Origin: SIG440 sp045532055
GTDB lineage: Bacteria; Bacillota; Clostridia; Monoglobales; Monoglobaceae
Assembly: GCA_045532055.1 (NCBI GenBank)
Contig: JAZSFF010000054.1
Span: 1-31,385, forward strand
Direction: 5' to 3'
DNA length: 31,385 bases
In this document: positions 7,263-15,210 of the stretch, in pieces
Layout: every line of letters begins with the position of its first letter
Numbering within the stretch: position 1 is the first letter of the stretch
Program-made: the position numbers and the translations under genes
The notes under the pieces: model-generated
The model's database searches: none
The model's input: the letters and a program-made list of their open reading frames with translations, nothing else
Told to the model about the DNA's origin: nothing

Positions 7263-8204
7263 TTAAAGCCTTTTTTTAAGTTCTGCAACCACAGCCTTTT
7301 TCGCCTCTGCAAGTGGCATTTTCAGAGAAAAACCGCTGGCTTTTGCGTGACCGCCGCCACCAAAAATAACCGCGATATCAGCTACGTTCAAATCACCGTT
7401 TGAGCGGAGACTTACCTTAAAATCATCCTCACGCTGGCGGATATAAACCCCCACCTGAGCCCCTTCAACATTCCCTGGCAAATTGACTATGCCGTCAATC
7501 AGCATCTCATCAACACCCATTTCCGCAAAATCCGCCGCTGTCAACACTAACATAGAAATTTTGCCATCGGCAAAAAGCTCCAGCTTGTCAATTCCGTTTT
7601 TATATGCTTTAAGATATGCAAAACTCTTGGTGTCAAAAATATTCTTTGAAATTGCCCCCACATCTATGCCTGTCTCCATAAGTTTTGCCGCAACATGGTG
7701 AGTTTTGGACGTAGTTGAGGAGTATTTAAAGCTCCCTGTATCACAAGTGATTGCAACATAAAGGTTGTGGGCTATATCTTTGGTTATTTCCACACCTAAC
7801 TCATTGGCAACATCATATATAACCTCACCTGCAGCCGGAGCATCGGGCACAACCAGTGTTGCCTCTGCAAATTCCACATGGGTTTCATGATGGTCAATGG
7901 CTGCTGTGTTTCCCACAAACTGCGCTTTAAGACTACCCATTCTTCCAATGTCTGCACAGTCTACGGCAATCTTCAAATCACAATCCCCAATTTTGAGGTT
8001 TGACTGTTCTGTACCCTTTAAAAGCAGGTATTCCTTGGCACGTTGGTCTCCATCACGCATAAAAACCTCTGCATTCTTGCCCAGTGCCTTTATAATCAGT
8101 TTCAGTGCATAGGCACTACCCATGGCATCGCCATCCGGATTTTCATGATTGAATATTGCCACATTCTGAGCCTTTTTGATTTTTTCAGTCACATCAGCTA
8201 GCAT
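7263..8204 (-). CDS. nrnA: DHH/DHHA1 oligoribonuclease / pAp phosphatase
   Basis: A 313-residue DHH-family phosphoesterase. Motif I is FNHENPDGDAMGS (His20, Asp24, Asp26), motif II is VDCAD (81-85), motif III is IDHHETH (Asp104-His106), and the DHHA1 domain ends with FGGGGHAKASG (281-291). NrnA enzymes degrade 2-5 nucleotide RNAs and dephosphorylate 3'-phosphoadenosine 5'-phosphate in bacteria that lack Orn. The position between rbfA and truB is conserved in Firmicutes. AGGAGG lies about 9 bases before the ATG. Confidence 0.95.
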   Translation of the reverse strand: MLADVTEKIKKAQNVAIFNHENPDGDAMGSAYALKLIIKALGKNAEVFMRDGDQRAKEYLLLKGTEQSNLKIGDCDLKIAVDCADIGRMGSLKAQFVGNTAAIDHHETHVEFAEATLVVPDAPAAGEVIYDVANELGVEITKDIAHNLYVAITCDTGSFKYSSTTSKTHHVAAKLMETGIDVGAISKNIFDTKSFAYLKAYKNGIDKLELFADGKISMLVLTAADFAEMGVDEMLIDGIVNLPGNVEGAQVGVYIRQREDDFKVSLRSNGDLNVADIAVIFGGGGHAKASGFSLKMPLAEAKKAVVAELKKRL

Positions 8205-8227
8205 AGAATTTTCCTCCTGTGCCAGAT

Positions 8228-8569
8228 TTAAAGATTTTTTAGAACTTGATTTATGTGTGCACCATATTCAATGGAGTTGTCAAGAACAAAGGTGAATTCC
8301 GGTGTGTTGCGAAGATTTATTCTTCTGCCAACTTCTTTGCGGATAAACCCTGATGCACTCTTCAGTGCATCCATTGCCTCTTTTTGCACATCTTCTTTGC
8401 CCAAAACACTAATATATGCTTTTGCAAACTTAAGGTCTTTGGTAACATTTACGTTGATTACCGATACCACTGACTTGGTAAGTCTGGGGTCTTTAAGCTC
8501 GCGGATAATCATGCTGAGTTCACGTTTGACCTCTTCCGAAATTCGGTCTATTCTGTTATATGCAGGCAT
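8228..8569 (-). CDS. rbfA: 30S ribosome-binding factor A
   Basis: A 113-residue protein, normal length for RbfA, that helps mature the 5' end of 16S rRNA in the 30S subunit. The opening RIDRISEEVKRELSMII and the KDPRL, VTKDLKFAKAYISV and LRNTPEFTFVLDNS segments are family signatures of its single KH-like domain. AAAGGCGGTG precedes the ATG. It lies 30 bases after infB and 23 bases before nrnA, in the same operon. Confidence 0.96.
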   Translation of the reverse strand: MPAYNRIDRISEEVKRELSMIIRELKDPRLTKSVVSVINVNVTKDLKFAKAYISVLGKEDVQKEAMDALKSASGFIRKEVGRRINLRNTPEFTFVLDNSIEYGAHINQVLKNL

Positions 8570-8599
8570 CTCTGCACCGCCTTTCCTATTCGGCTCAAA

Positions 8600-10888
8600 T
8601 TATTTAGGCATAATTTGTTCCATAACATATGCCTCGATAACGTCGCCTTCTTTTATATCGTTGAATTTTTCGATGCTTACGCCACATTCGTAACCGCTTG
8701 CAACTTCCTTGACATCATCTTTGAATCTCTTGAGTGAACCAAGCTCGCCCTCGTGGATGACAATACCGTCACGAACAACACGGACAAGACTGTTACGCTG
8801 AACTTTGCCGTCGGTAACATACGCACCGCCGATGGTTCCCACACCTGAAACCTTGAAGGTTGTTCTTATTTCGATATGACCTGTAACAGATTCCTGGAAC
8901 TTGGGTGCAAGCATACCCTTCATGGCTGCCTCGATATCCTCGATTGCATCATAAATAACACGATAAAGACGGATATCTACGTCTGATGCACTTGCTGAAA
9001 CTGTTGCTCCAGGGGTAGGACGTACGTTAAATCCTACAATAATTGCATTTGATGCGCTTGCAAGCATAACGTCGGATTCGTTTACTGCACCAACAGCACC
9101 GTGGATAACGTTTACACGGACTTCTTCATTGGCAATTCTTTCAAGTGACTGACGAACAGCCTCAACAGAACCCTGAACGTCTGCTTTAACAATAATGTTA
9201 AGGTCTTTCATCTTGCCGGCTTCAATCTGTTCAAAGAGGTTTTCAAGGGATACTGCCTGATTTGCTTTTTGAGCTTCCTGTTTCTGCTTGAACTTTCTTG
9301 CTTCAACAACCTCTCTTGCCTTTCTTTCGTCCTCAACAACGTAGAATACATCACCGCCATCGGGAACTTCTGAAAGGCCAAGGATTTCAACAGGGATTGA
9401 TGGTCCTGCTTTTTTGATTGCTTTGCCCTTGTCATCGTTCATGGCACGAACTCTGCCCACGGCCGTTCCTGCAACCACTATGTCACCTGTTTTAAGAGTA
9501 CCATTTTGTACCAGAAGTGTAGCAACAGGACCTCTGCCCTTGTCGAGCTGTGCTTCGATTACTGTACCTTTTGCAAGACGGTTGGGGTTTGCCTTGAGTT
9601 CTTTCATTTCAGCAACAAGGAGAACCATCTCAAGAAGTCCGTCAATATTCTGTTTCATTTTTGCAGAAACTTCAACACAGATTGTGTCACCGCCCCATTC
9701 CTCAGGGACAAGGCCGTGTTCTGTGAGTTCCTGACGTACTCTGTCGGGGTTTGCACCCTCTTTGTCAATCTTGTTTATTGCAACAATAATTGAAACATTT
9801 GCAGCTTTTGCATGGTTGATAGCCTCTATTGTCTGGGGCATGATTCCGTCATCTGCCGCAACAACCAATATAGCAATATCCGTAACCAACGCACCTCTTG
9901 CACGCATTGCAGTAAACGCCTCATGTCCTGGCGTATCCAAAAAGGTTATCTTTTTGTCATTTACACGAACACGGTAAGCACCGATATGCTGTGTAATTCC
10001 ACCGAATTCGCCCTCGGTAACATTTGAATTTCTGATTGTATCAAGGAGCGAAGTTTTGCCATGGTCAACGTGTCCCATAACAACCACAACAGGTGAACGA
10101 GGAATAAGCGATTCCGGTGAATCTTCAACATCATTGAATAGTTTATCCTCTTCAGTAAGAATTATTTCATGTTCAACCTTGCCGCCAAAATCTTCAACAA
10201 TCAAAGACGCAGTATCAAAATCAAGACTTTCGTTCACCGATGCCATAATTCCCAGCATCATGAGTTTTTTGATTACCTCTGTACTTGGCTTATCCAATCT
10301 TTCAGCCAATTCTCCAACAGTTATTGAGTCAGGCACCAATATTGTCTGTGTCTCCTGTTTTTTCTCTTTTTTAACAATTTTTTCAAGGTCCTTGGGGTCC
10401 TGCTTTTCTTTCACAAGCTTGCTCTTTTTGTTGCCTGTTTTTATTTTCTGTTTGCCAGAACCTGTGTTCTTTATGTTTTCAGGTACAAGTTCCTCTAATT
10501 TTTCATTGTCAAGCCTATCAAGGTCAACAGCGTTTGCACGTGTGTCAACAACTCTTGTTTTGCGTGCAGGTGTCACATCAACTGGTGCAAAGCCGCCCTC
10601 ACTCTCAATTGTTTCGACGGGTTTCTTTTCATCATTGATTCCTTCTGTTGCTGTCTTTTCAACTTTCTCTGCCCTTTTCTCCTGGGGTACTTCCGCAAAA
10701 AGTGCAGAAAAATCCTCAACCTGATTCTTCTGTGTTATATATTCAAAAATAACATCAAGTTCCCTCTCATCAAGAGCACTCATATGACTCTTTTCAGAAA
10801 TACCGTAATCACTCAAAATTTTAACAATTTCTTTGCCAGGAATTCCTACAAATCCCTTTGAAAGTTCATATGCTTTAATCTTTGTCAT
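8600..10888 (-). CDS. infB: Translation initiation factor IF-2
   Basis: A 762-residue GTPase that places initiator fMet-tRNA in the ribosomal P site. It has a short N-terminal helical domain (1-55), a charged lysine-rich linker (about 60-180), the IF2N domain (about 185-235), and a G domain with G1 GHVDHGKT (272-279), G3 DTPGHE (318-323) and G4 NKID (372-375). Domains II, III and IV, with the SVEAVRQSL and VGFNVRP blocks, follow. Length is typical for Firmicutes with a shortened linker. AGGGGAAA precedes the ATG. Frames on the opposite strand over this gene are shadows caused by its codon bias. Confidence 0.98.
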   Translation of the reverse strand: MTKIKAYELSKGFVGIPGKEIVKILSDYGISEKSHMSALDERELDVIFEYITQKNQVEDFSALFAEVPQEKRAEKVEKTATEGINDEKKPVETIESEGGFAPVDVTPARKTRVVDTRANAVDLDRLDNEKLEELVPENIKNTGSGKQKIKTGNKKSKLVKEKQDPKDLEKIVKKEKKQETQTILVPDSITVGELAERLDKPSTEVIKKLMMLGIMASVNESLDFDTASLIVEDFGGKVEHEIILTEEDKLFNDVEDSPESLIPRSPVVVVMGHVDHGKTSLLDTIRNSNVTEGEFGGITQHIGAYRVRVNDKKITFLDTPGHEAFTAMRARGALVTDIAILVVAADDGIMPQTIEAINHAKAANVSIIVAINKIDKEGANPDRVRQELTEHGLVPEEWGGDTICVEVSAKMKQNIDGLLEMVLLVAEMKELKANPNRLAKGTVIEAQLDKGRGPVATLLVQNGTLKTGDIVVAGTAVGRVRAMNDDKGKAIKKAGPSIPVEILGLSEVPDGGDVFYVVEDERKAREVVEARKFKQKQEAQKANQAVSLENLFEQIEAGKMKDLNIIVKADVQGSVEAVRQSLERIANEEVRVNVIHGAVGAVNESDVMLASASNAIIVGFNVRPTPGATVSASASDVDIRLYRVIYDAIEDIEAAMKGMLAPKFQESVTGHIEIRTTFKVSGVGTIGGAYVTDGKVQRNSLVRVVRDGIVIHEGELGSLKRFKDDVKEVASGYECGVSIEKFNDIKEGDVIEAYVMEQIMPK

Positions 10889-10929
10889 AATATTTCCCCT
10901 TTCTTACTGCTTTCGCCATGTCAAAAGCA

Positions 10930-11238
10930 TCAGATATTCCCAAGGCACCTTTTCAATTCTTCTGCAATCCCCTGGTTTGTCACCGCAAGTACCACAGCCA
11001 TTTCGCGGCCTGTGGCATTGCCGAGTGTGAATCTGTCGCTGCATTCCACCATCTTTGCGGAATAAAACTCGCAACTGTTTCTAAACTTCTTTTTTGTATT
11101 ATCCGATGCGTCATCTGCCAAAACAACCAATTTTGCCTCGCCACGTTTGATGCAATCCTTGACTGCACCCTCGCCAAAGACAACTCCTCGCATTCTGGCA
11201 GCCATTCCCAACATCCTGAAAAACTTGTCATTTATCAT
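10930..11238 (-). CDS. ylxQ: L7Ae/L30e-family RNA-binding protein YlxQ
   Basis: A 102-residue protein of the L7Ae/L30e/S12e/Gadd45 fold, recognised by KFFRMLGMAARMRGVVFG, AKLVVLADDASDNT and NATGREMAVVLAVT. Such proteins bind kink-turn RNA; the role of YlxQ itself is not firmly known. Its start codon lies inside the last codons of rnpM (11-base overlap), so translation is probably coupled. It ends 41 bases before infB, as in most Firmicutes. Confidence 0.9.
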   Translation of the reverse strand: MINDKFFRMLGMAARMRGVVFGEGAVKDCIKRGEAKLVVLADDASDNTKKKFRNSCEFYSAKMVECSDRFTLGNATGREMAVVLAVTNQGIAEELKRCLGNI

Positions 11239-11482
11239 TTTCTGTCAAAGCCTCCAGTTTGCTGTAAACCACACCATCCACCTGGCAGGACAAACTTCTC
11301 TCAACGGCACGGGCTTTTCTTGCCCGCATAAGGCACTCTGATTTTTGGCAGATGTAAGCCCCTCTGCCATTTGCCTTACCTGTAACGTCCAAGGATACAA
11401 TGCCGTTTTGCTTTACAATCCGCACAAAGTCCTCTTTGTTACCCACTTGCCTGCACACGGCACACATACGCTGTGATTTCAT
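11228..11482 (-). CDS. rnpM: RNase P modulator RnpM (YlxR)
   Basis: An 84-residue YlxR-family protein. It has the paired cysteines MCAVCR (7 and 10), the RIVKQNG strand, and the conserved GRGAYIC...C block around residues 40-50. YlxR/RnpM in Bacillus binds the RNA part of RNase P and lowers its activity; that function is transferred here by family and gene order. It follows nusA by 38 bases, and the AGAGAGG region upstream gives a plausible ribosome binding site. Confidence 0.92.
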   Translation of the reverse strand: MKSQRMCAVCRQVGNKEDFVRIVKQNGIVSLDVTGKANGRGAYICQKSECLMRARKARAVERSLSCQVDGVVYSKLEALTENDK

Positions 11483-11520
11483 ATTTAAAACCGGCCTCTC
11501 TTTATATTATAGGCTACAAT

Positions 11521-12561
11521 TTAATCCTCCTGAGCAGCATCGTCAGGCTTGAGGTCAATCTTCCAGCCTGTAAGACGTGCCGCAAGGCGTGCATTCTGAC
11601 CCTCTTTGCCTATAGCCAACGAAAGCTGGTCGGCAGGAACTATAACACTGCACATTTTTTTCTCTTCATCAACTGTGATGGAAACAACCTTGGCAGGACT
11701 GAGCGCCTGTGTTATATATTCTGCCGGATTGTCACTGTACTTGATAATATCAATCTTTTCACCGTGAAGTTCGTCAATAACAGCCTGAACTCTCATACCC
11801 TTGGGACCTATACATGTACCAACCGGGTCAACTCCCTCCATTGTGGAGCTTACCGCGATTTTGCTTCTTGAACCAGGTTCGCGTGTCAAACCTTTAATCT
11901 CAATGATTCCTTTTTTGATTTCAGGAACCTCAAGCTCAAACAATCTGCGCACCAAACCAGGATGTGAACGTGATACCACAAGGTGTACACCCTTAACAGA
12001 GTTTGCAACCTCAACCACAAACACCTTATACTTTGCACCGGGTTTGTAGTTGTCGTTCTTTACCTGTTCGTTTGGCATAAGTACTGATTCTGTATCACCA
12101 ATTTCCAGCATAATGTTTCTTCTGTCAATCTTTCTTACAGTTGCAGTCATTATATCGTTAGCTCTGTCAGAAAATTCGTCAAAAGCCTTTTCACGTTCTG
12201 CCTCACGAATTCTCTGCAGAACAACTTGACGTGCTGTCTGTGCCGCAATTCTGCCGAATGCACTTGGTGTCACCTCTGTCTCAAGAACATCCCCTGCTTC
12301 ATATCTTGCATCTACTTTTTTTGCATCCTCAACAGATATTTCGCATTCTCTATCCTCTACTTCTTCAACGATGTTCTTTCTTGCATAAACCTTGATGTCC
12401 CCTGTCTCTTCATCAATAATAACCTTGGCGTCCTGAACAGCACCAAAATTCTTTTTGTAAGCACTGAGGAGCGCCCCGCTTAATGCATCAAGGACCACGT
12501 CACGGCTTATACCTTTTTCTTTCTCGATTTCATCCAACAACAAAAATAATTCTGAACTCAT
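11521..12561 (-). CDS. nusA: Transcription termination/antitermination factor NusA
   Basis: A 346-residue protein that binds RNA polymerase and nascent RNA and promotes pausing and intrinsic termination. An N-terminal polymerase-binding domain (1-125) is followed by an S1 domain (about 133-200), KH1 with GPKG at 252-255, and KH2 with IGKEGQNARLAARLTGW at 317-333. It has no C-terminal acidic repeats, which is normal for Firmicutes. AGGAGA lies before the ATG, and it follows rimP by 37 bases. NusA may control its own operon through the hairpin in the rimP leader. Confidence 0.97.
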   Translation of the reverse strand: MSSELFLLLDEIEKEKGISRDVVLDALSGALLSAYKKNFGAVQDAKVIIDEETGDIKVYARKNIVEEVEDRECEISVEDAKKVDARYEAGDVLETEVTPSAFGRIAAQTARQVVLQRIREAEREKAFDEFSDRANDIMTATVRKIDRRNIMLEIGDTESVLMPNEQVKNDNYKPGAKYKVFVVEVANSVKGVHLVVSRSHPGLVRRLFELEVPEIKKGIIEIKGLTREPGSRSKIAVSSTMEGVDPVGTCIGPKGMRVQAVIDELHGEKIDIIKYSDNPAEYITQALSPAKVVSITVDEEKKMCSVIVPADQLSLAIGKEGQNARLAARLTGWKIDLKPDDAAQED

Positions 12562-12598
12562 TTTTCTAAATCTCTCCTAACTCTTTATACTTGAAATA

Positions 12599-13063
12599 TT
12601 AAAAATCAAAATGTAATTTTACAAATGTTGTGTCGCTGATTGGCAGACTTTTTTCCTCTCCATCCACCTCAATGGTGATGCAATCATCCCCAAACTTTTT
12701 GAGCGTTGCTGTAATCGTTTTGCTGCCGTTTATAGCCTTGTAAAGACCTATGTCCACCAGACAGTCCTGATATTTTTCAAAATGCCATTGTGTTTTGAGC
12801 TTGCGTTCAATTCCCGGTGATGACACTTCAAGGATATAATTTTCTTTTATAGGATCTGCCTCGTCAAGAGCTGTGCTCATACTGCGATTTATGTTTTCGC
12901 ATTCATTAAGGGATATCCCGCCATCCTCTTTGTCAGCGTATATCCTCAGGTACTTGGCTCCGCCCTCTTTCACATATTCAACGTCATATATATAGCATCC
13001 GTTTTCCTCAGCAATGGGCGTTGACATGTCAATAATCATTTTTTCAAGTTTTGAATAAGCCAT
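12599..13063 (-). CDS. rimP: Ribosome maturation factor RimP
   Basis: A 154-residue protein needed for 30S subunit maturation. Family marks include GCYIYDVEYVKEGGAKYLRIY, the acidic SLNECENINR helix, and the YILEVSSPGIERKLK block. The start at 13063 gives MAYSKLEKMI and has GGAGG 6 bases upstream. A longer in-frame reading up to 13144 would run through the leader hairpin and has no ribosome binding site. It is the first gene of the nine-gene operon ending at ribF. Confidence 0.96.
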   Translation of the reverse strand: MAYSKLEKMIIDMSTPIAEENGCYIYDVEYVKEGGAKYLRIYADKEDGGISLNECENINRSMSTALDEADPIKENYILEVSSPGIERKLKTQWHFEKYQDCLVDIGLYKAINGSKTITATLKKFGDDCITIEVDGEEKSLPISDTTFVKLHFDF

Positions 13064-13085
13064 ATTTCCTCCATTTTTAATGCAA

Positions 13086-13109
13086 AAGAGTGAGGCTTGC
13101 CTCACTCTT
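13086..13109 (-). terminator. Leader hairpin / attenuator before rimP
   Basis: A perfect 10-bp stem (13086-13095 with 13100-13109, AAGAGTGAGG/CCTCACTCTT) with a 4-base loop is followed on the - strand by TTTTGCATT. It lies between the rimP promoter (13135-13163) and the rimP ribosome binding site, so it is part of the rimP mRNA leader. It may also end nrdR read-through. In Bacillus the corresponding leader is reported to hold a NusA-responsive terminator; the same role is inferred here. Confidence 0.75.
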
Positions 13110-13134
13110 CCGAATATCATATTACGTTGTACAT

Positions 13135-13163
13135 ATAATACCACAAAACCCGCCGGATGTCAA
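13135..13163 (-). promoter_or_regulatory. Consensus sigma-A promoter of the rimP-ribF operon
   Basis: On the - strand, perfect TTGACA (13158-13163) and TATTAT (13135-13140) are spaced by 17 bases. The predicted start near 13128 gives a leader of about 65 bases containing the hairpin at 13086-13109. The TGA inside TTGACA is the stop codon of nrdR. Confidence 0.88.
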
Positions 13164-13615
13164 GCCTTTTTTATTATTTTGGCAAGCTCGTCCATAAATG
13201 AGTTTATGTCCTTGAACTGACGATATACCGATGCAAATCTTACATAAGCAATATCGTCCAAATCCTTGAGTCTTTCCATAACCATTTCGCCTATGCGTTC
13301 AGAGGTAACTTCACGTTCCAGCATATTGTAAAGTTTTGACTCAATATCATCAATAAGCTTTTCGATATCACTCAATGTGACAGGACGTTTTTCGCACGCA
13401 CGCAAAATTCCGTTGAGAACCTTTTCACGGTCAAAAGTCTCACGCAGCCCATCCTTTTTTACAACAATCATGGGAATAGTTTCAATTTTTTCGTATGTAG
13501 TAAACCTCTTTCCGCATTCCAAACATTCTCTACGGCGACGTATGGTTGTACCTTCTTCGGTTGAACGTGAATCTATTACCTTGCTTTCAAGATGTCCGCA
13601 AAATAAACAACGCAT
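13160..13615 (-). CDS. nrdR: Transcriptional repressor NrdR
   Basis: A 151-residue repressor of ribonucleotide reductase genes that senses ATP/dATP. The zinc ribbon is complete (Cys3, Cys6, Cys31, Cys34) with the RRRRECLECGKRFTTYE block, and an ATP-cone domain covers about 46-136 (VVKKDG, FDREKV, ...YVRFASVYRQF). I chose the start giving MRCLFCGH because GGAG is 9 bases upstream and this is the universal NrdR opening; an ATG two codons earlier would be only 3 bases from GGAG. The gene's own promoter overlaps a NrdR-box-like palindrome, so autoregulation is likely. No nrd reductase genes are in the window. Confidence 0.96.
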   Translation of the reverse strand: MRCLFCGHLESKVIDSRSTEEGTTIRRRRECLECGKRFTTYEKIETIPMIVVKKDGLRETFDREKVLNGILRACEKRPVTLSDIEKLIDDIESKLYNMLEREVTSERIGEMVMERLKDLDDIAYVRFASVYRQFKDINSFMDELAKIIKKA

Positions 13616-13643
13616 TTTCATCAACTCCAAATTTAAAATGTAT

Positions 13644-13659
13644 ATACAATATATTGTGT
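13644..13659. promoter_or_regulatory. NrdR box overlapping the nrdR transcription start
   Basis: The + strand 16-mer ATACAATATATTGTGT contains a perfect 12-bp palindrome (13646-13657) and reads, on the - strand, as ACACAATATATTGTAT, close to the remembered NrdR-box consensus acaCwAtATaTwGtgt. It covers the predicted start site (about 13655). A weaker partner (12 of 16 by eye) lies at 13672-13687. Confidence 0.75.
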
Positions 13660-13661
13660 AT

Positions 13662-13690
13662 ATTTTAACACACAAAACATAATTTGTCAA
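13662..13690 (-). promoter_or_regulatory. Sigma-A promoter of nrdR
   Basis: On the - strand, TTGACA (13685-13690) and TAAAAT (13662-13667) are spaced by 17 bases. The TGA of the -35 hexamer is the stop codon of the upstream YhcN/YlaJ-like gene, so the promoter is embedded in the end of that gene. Confidence 0.85.
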
Positions 13691-14100
13691 ATTTCTCTGT
13701 TTTCAGCCACAAGATACAAAAATCTCTTCCTCAAAATGCGCCGTTTGACTTTGGCATCAAGATAGAAACTTAGTTCAATAACCTTGTCTGCCCATTCAGT
13801 CCCCGCCTCTATTCTATATGTTTTACTATCAGGAAAAAATTTTTTCAATATATTTTCCCCTTGCATACAAATTTCTTCACGATTAGCATTGTCAAAAACA
13901 GAAACCCCTGCAATTACATATCCATCAAGGCTCAATACCGCTGTCTCTCTGACATCTGTGAGCTTTGCAATATCTCTTGCTGCCTCAATGCTTTTTTTGT
14001 TGTTTCCACGTTCACCAAACCCGCCCGATGCCGCATGCGGCCCATACCAAGCCCCCGACAACACGGCTACCAGTATAAATATAGCAAAAAATTTTTTCAT
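13687..14100 (-). CDS. Exported YhcN/YlaJ-like protein
   Basis: A 137-residue protein with an N-terminal hydrophobic signal segment (about 4-18) and no lipobox cysteine. The remainder resembles the YhcN/YlaJ sporulation-protein domain: AARDIAKLTDVRETAVLSLDGYVIAGVSV is the typical pattern of a helix followed by a hairpin that asks about self-association of a small alpha/beta domain. In Bacillus, YhcN and YlaJ are lipoproteins of the spore inner membrane region; here a plain signal peptide replaces the lipobox. The gene ends inside the nrdR -35 element. AGAGGAAA lies before the ATG. The family call is moderate, by pattern only. Confidence 0.65.
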   Translation of the reverse strand: MKKFFAIFILVAVLSGAWYGPHAASGGFGERGNNKKSIEAARDIAKLTDVRETAVLSLDGYVIAGVSVFDNANREEICMQGENILKKFFPDSKTYRIEAGTEWADKVIELSFYLDAKVKRRILRKRFLYLVAENREI

Positions 14101-14130
14101 AAATTTTCCTCTGTTTTCTCTTTACCTTTT

Positions 14131-14159
14131 TATGTATATTATTTGCAACATAGATGCAA
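14131..14159 (-). promoter_or_regulatory. Possible promoter of the YhcN/YlaJ-like gene
   Basis: On the - strand, TTGCAT (14154-14159) and TACATA (14131-14136) are spaced by 17 bases, 31 bases before the ATG. The -10 matches the consensus poorly, so this is tentative. Confidence 0.4.
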
Positions 14160-14251
14160 TTATACAAAATAATACATGCATATTTAAGCTCTGAGTGCAG
14201 CAAAATATATGTGAACAAATCAACCAATTAAAAAAGGAGCGACTGAGTGAC

Positions 14252-14458
14252 ATGAATGTTATTGCTTTAATTCTTGTCATAATCGGTGCCATAAACTGGG
14301 GAAGTATCGGTCTTTTTGGAATAGATATTGTTGCCTCGCTTTTCGGGGGACAACTTTCTGTAATGAGCCGTATAATTTTCACCCTGGTAGGTCTTGCAGG
14401 CTTATGGTCAATTTCTTTCTTCTTCAAAGATTCACCGATTATTGACAAAATGGACTAA
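14252..14458 (+). CDS. DUF378-family small membrane protein
   Basis: A 68-residue protein with two predicted membrane helices. The opening MNVIALILVIIGAINWGSIG and the GLFGIDIVASLFGG loop are characteristic of the DUF378 family, whose function is unknown. AAAGGAG lies 12 bases before the ATG, a longer spacing than its neighbours; an in-frame CTG 9 bases upstream would be too close to the ribosome binding site. The gene stands alone and diverges from the YhcN/YlaJ-like gene. I see no convincing promoter in front of it. A small hairpin (14461-14474) follows the stop. Confidence 0.85.
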   Translation: MNVIALILVIIGAINWGSIGLFGIDIVASLFGGQLSVMSRIIFTLVGLAGLWSISFFFKDSPIIDKMD

Positions 14459-14545
14459 TCACCGTAAAAACGGTATTAGCATAGGATTTGTTATTGGATA
14501 AATCAGCAATGCTTTATCCTCCATATCCCTTGGGAATATGGACAT

Positions 14546-14576
14546 AAAAAAAGGGTATCACTGGATACCCTTTTTT
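14546..14576. terminator. Bidirectional terminator between DUF378 and the lysS-operon tail
   Basis: A GGGTATC/GATACCC stem (14553-14559 with 14564-14570) has a 4-base loop and is flanked by seven A (14546-14552) and six T (14571-14576), so it works in either direction. The convergent gene's stop codon (14558-14560) lies in the stem. Confidence 0.92.
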
Positions 14577-15199
14577 ATTTTGTTATTAAAAAACTGTTCT
14601 ACAAGTTCAGCGTTGTTGTGCTGTGCCACCTTTTCCTCGTCACCCTCGGAACGTTCAAAAAATTCTTTTGTCACACAATACAACTTTTCGCCGTCTCTTA
14701 ACCCAAACAATTCTCTTATTTCAGAAATACTACTTATCTCAGTAACACTTTGTACAGTATCCCCATATACCCGATTGAACCATTCCAAAAAACTTTGGTC
14801 AAGAAGATATATCTGAATATCATCAGCCGCAATCTCCATGCTGATTTTCTGGTACATTGCCTGTGCCATCTGATCAACAACTTTCCCTGTGATATCCGCT
14901 GAATAAGGTGCAATGTACACATCAACAGAATCATTGTGATTGATATCCTGCACAACACCCTCGAGAAGTTTTTCAAATTTTTCAATTTTTTCTTCGTCTA
15001 TGAAATTTTGGGTATAACATGAAATATTCAGGTCATAATCCACCTGCATTGAACACTGAACACATGAATACACAACGACAACTATCGCAAGCAAACACGC
15101 AATGGTGTGCCATTTGTAATAATACCAGAAATGCTTAATTTTTTCTCTTGGAGACAAGTCTTTGATAAGCCTCTTGGCTTCACGTCTATCTCTATCCAT
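14558..15199 (-). CDS. Uncharacterised membrane-anchored protein downstream of lysS
   Basis: A 213-residue protein with a basic cytoplasmic start containing SPREKIKHFWYYYKWHT, one membrane helix (about 31-48) and an outer domain of about 160 residues rich in acidic residues. The KIKHFWYYYKWHT-type juxtamembrane stretch is seen in several clostridial proteins of unknown function; I recognise no catalytic motif. The ATG lies 11 bases after the lysS stop and no Shine-Dalgarno sequence is visible, so translation may depend on ribosomes ending lysS. It is the last gene of the greA-lysS unit. Confidence 0.75.
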   Translation of the reverse strand: MDRDRREAKRLIKDLSPREKIKHFWYYYKWHTIACLLAIVVVVYSCVQCSMQVDYDLNISCYTQNFIDEEKIEKFEKLLEGVVQDINHNDSVDVYIAPYSADITGKVVDQMAQAMYQKISMEIAADDIQIYLLDQSFLEWFNRVYGDTVQSVTEISSISEIRELFGLRDGEKLYCVTKEFFERSEGDEEKVAQHNNAELVEQFFNNKIKKGIQ

Positions 15200-15210
15200 A
15201 ACCGTATATA

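Noticed and set aside
10056..10724. A 222-codon open frame on the + strand inside infB
   Set aside because: It is antisense to the infB linker and G domain, and its serine-rich composition is what reverse reading of the lysine/glutamate-rich linker produces.
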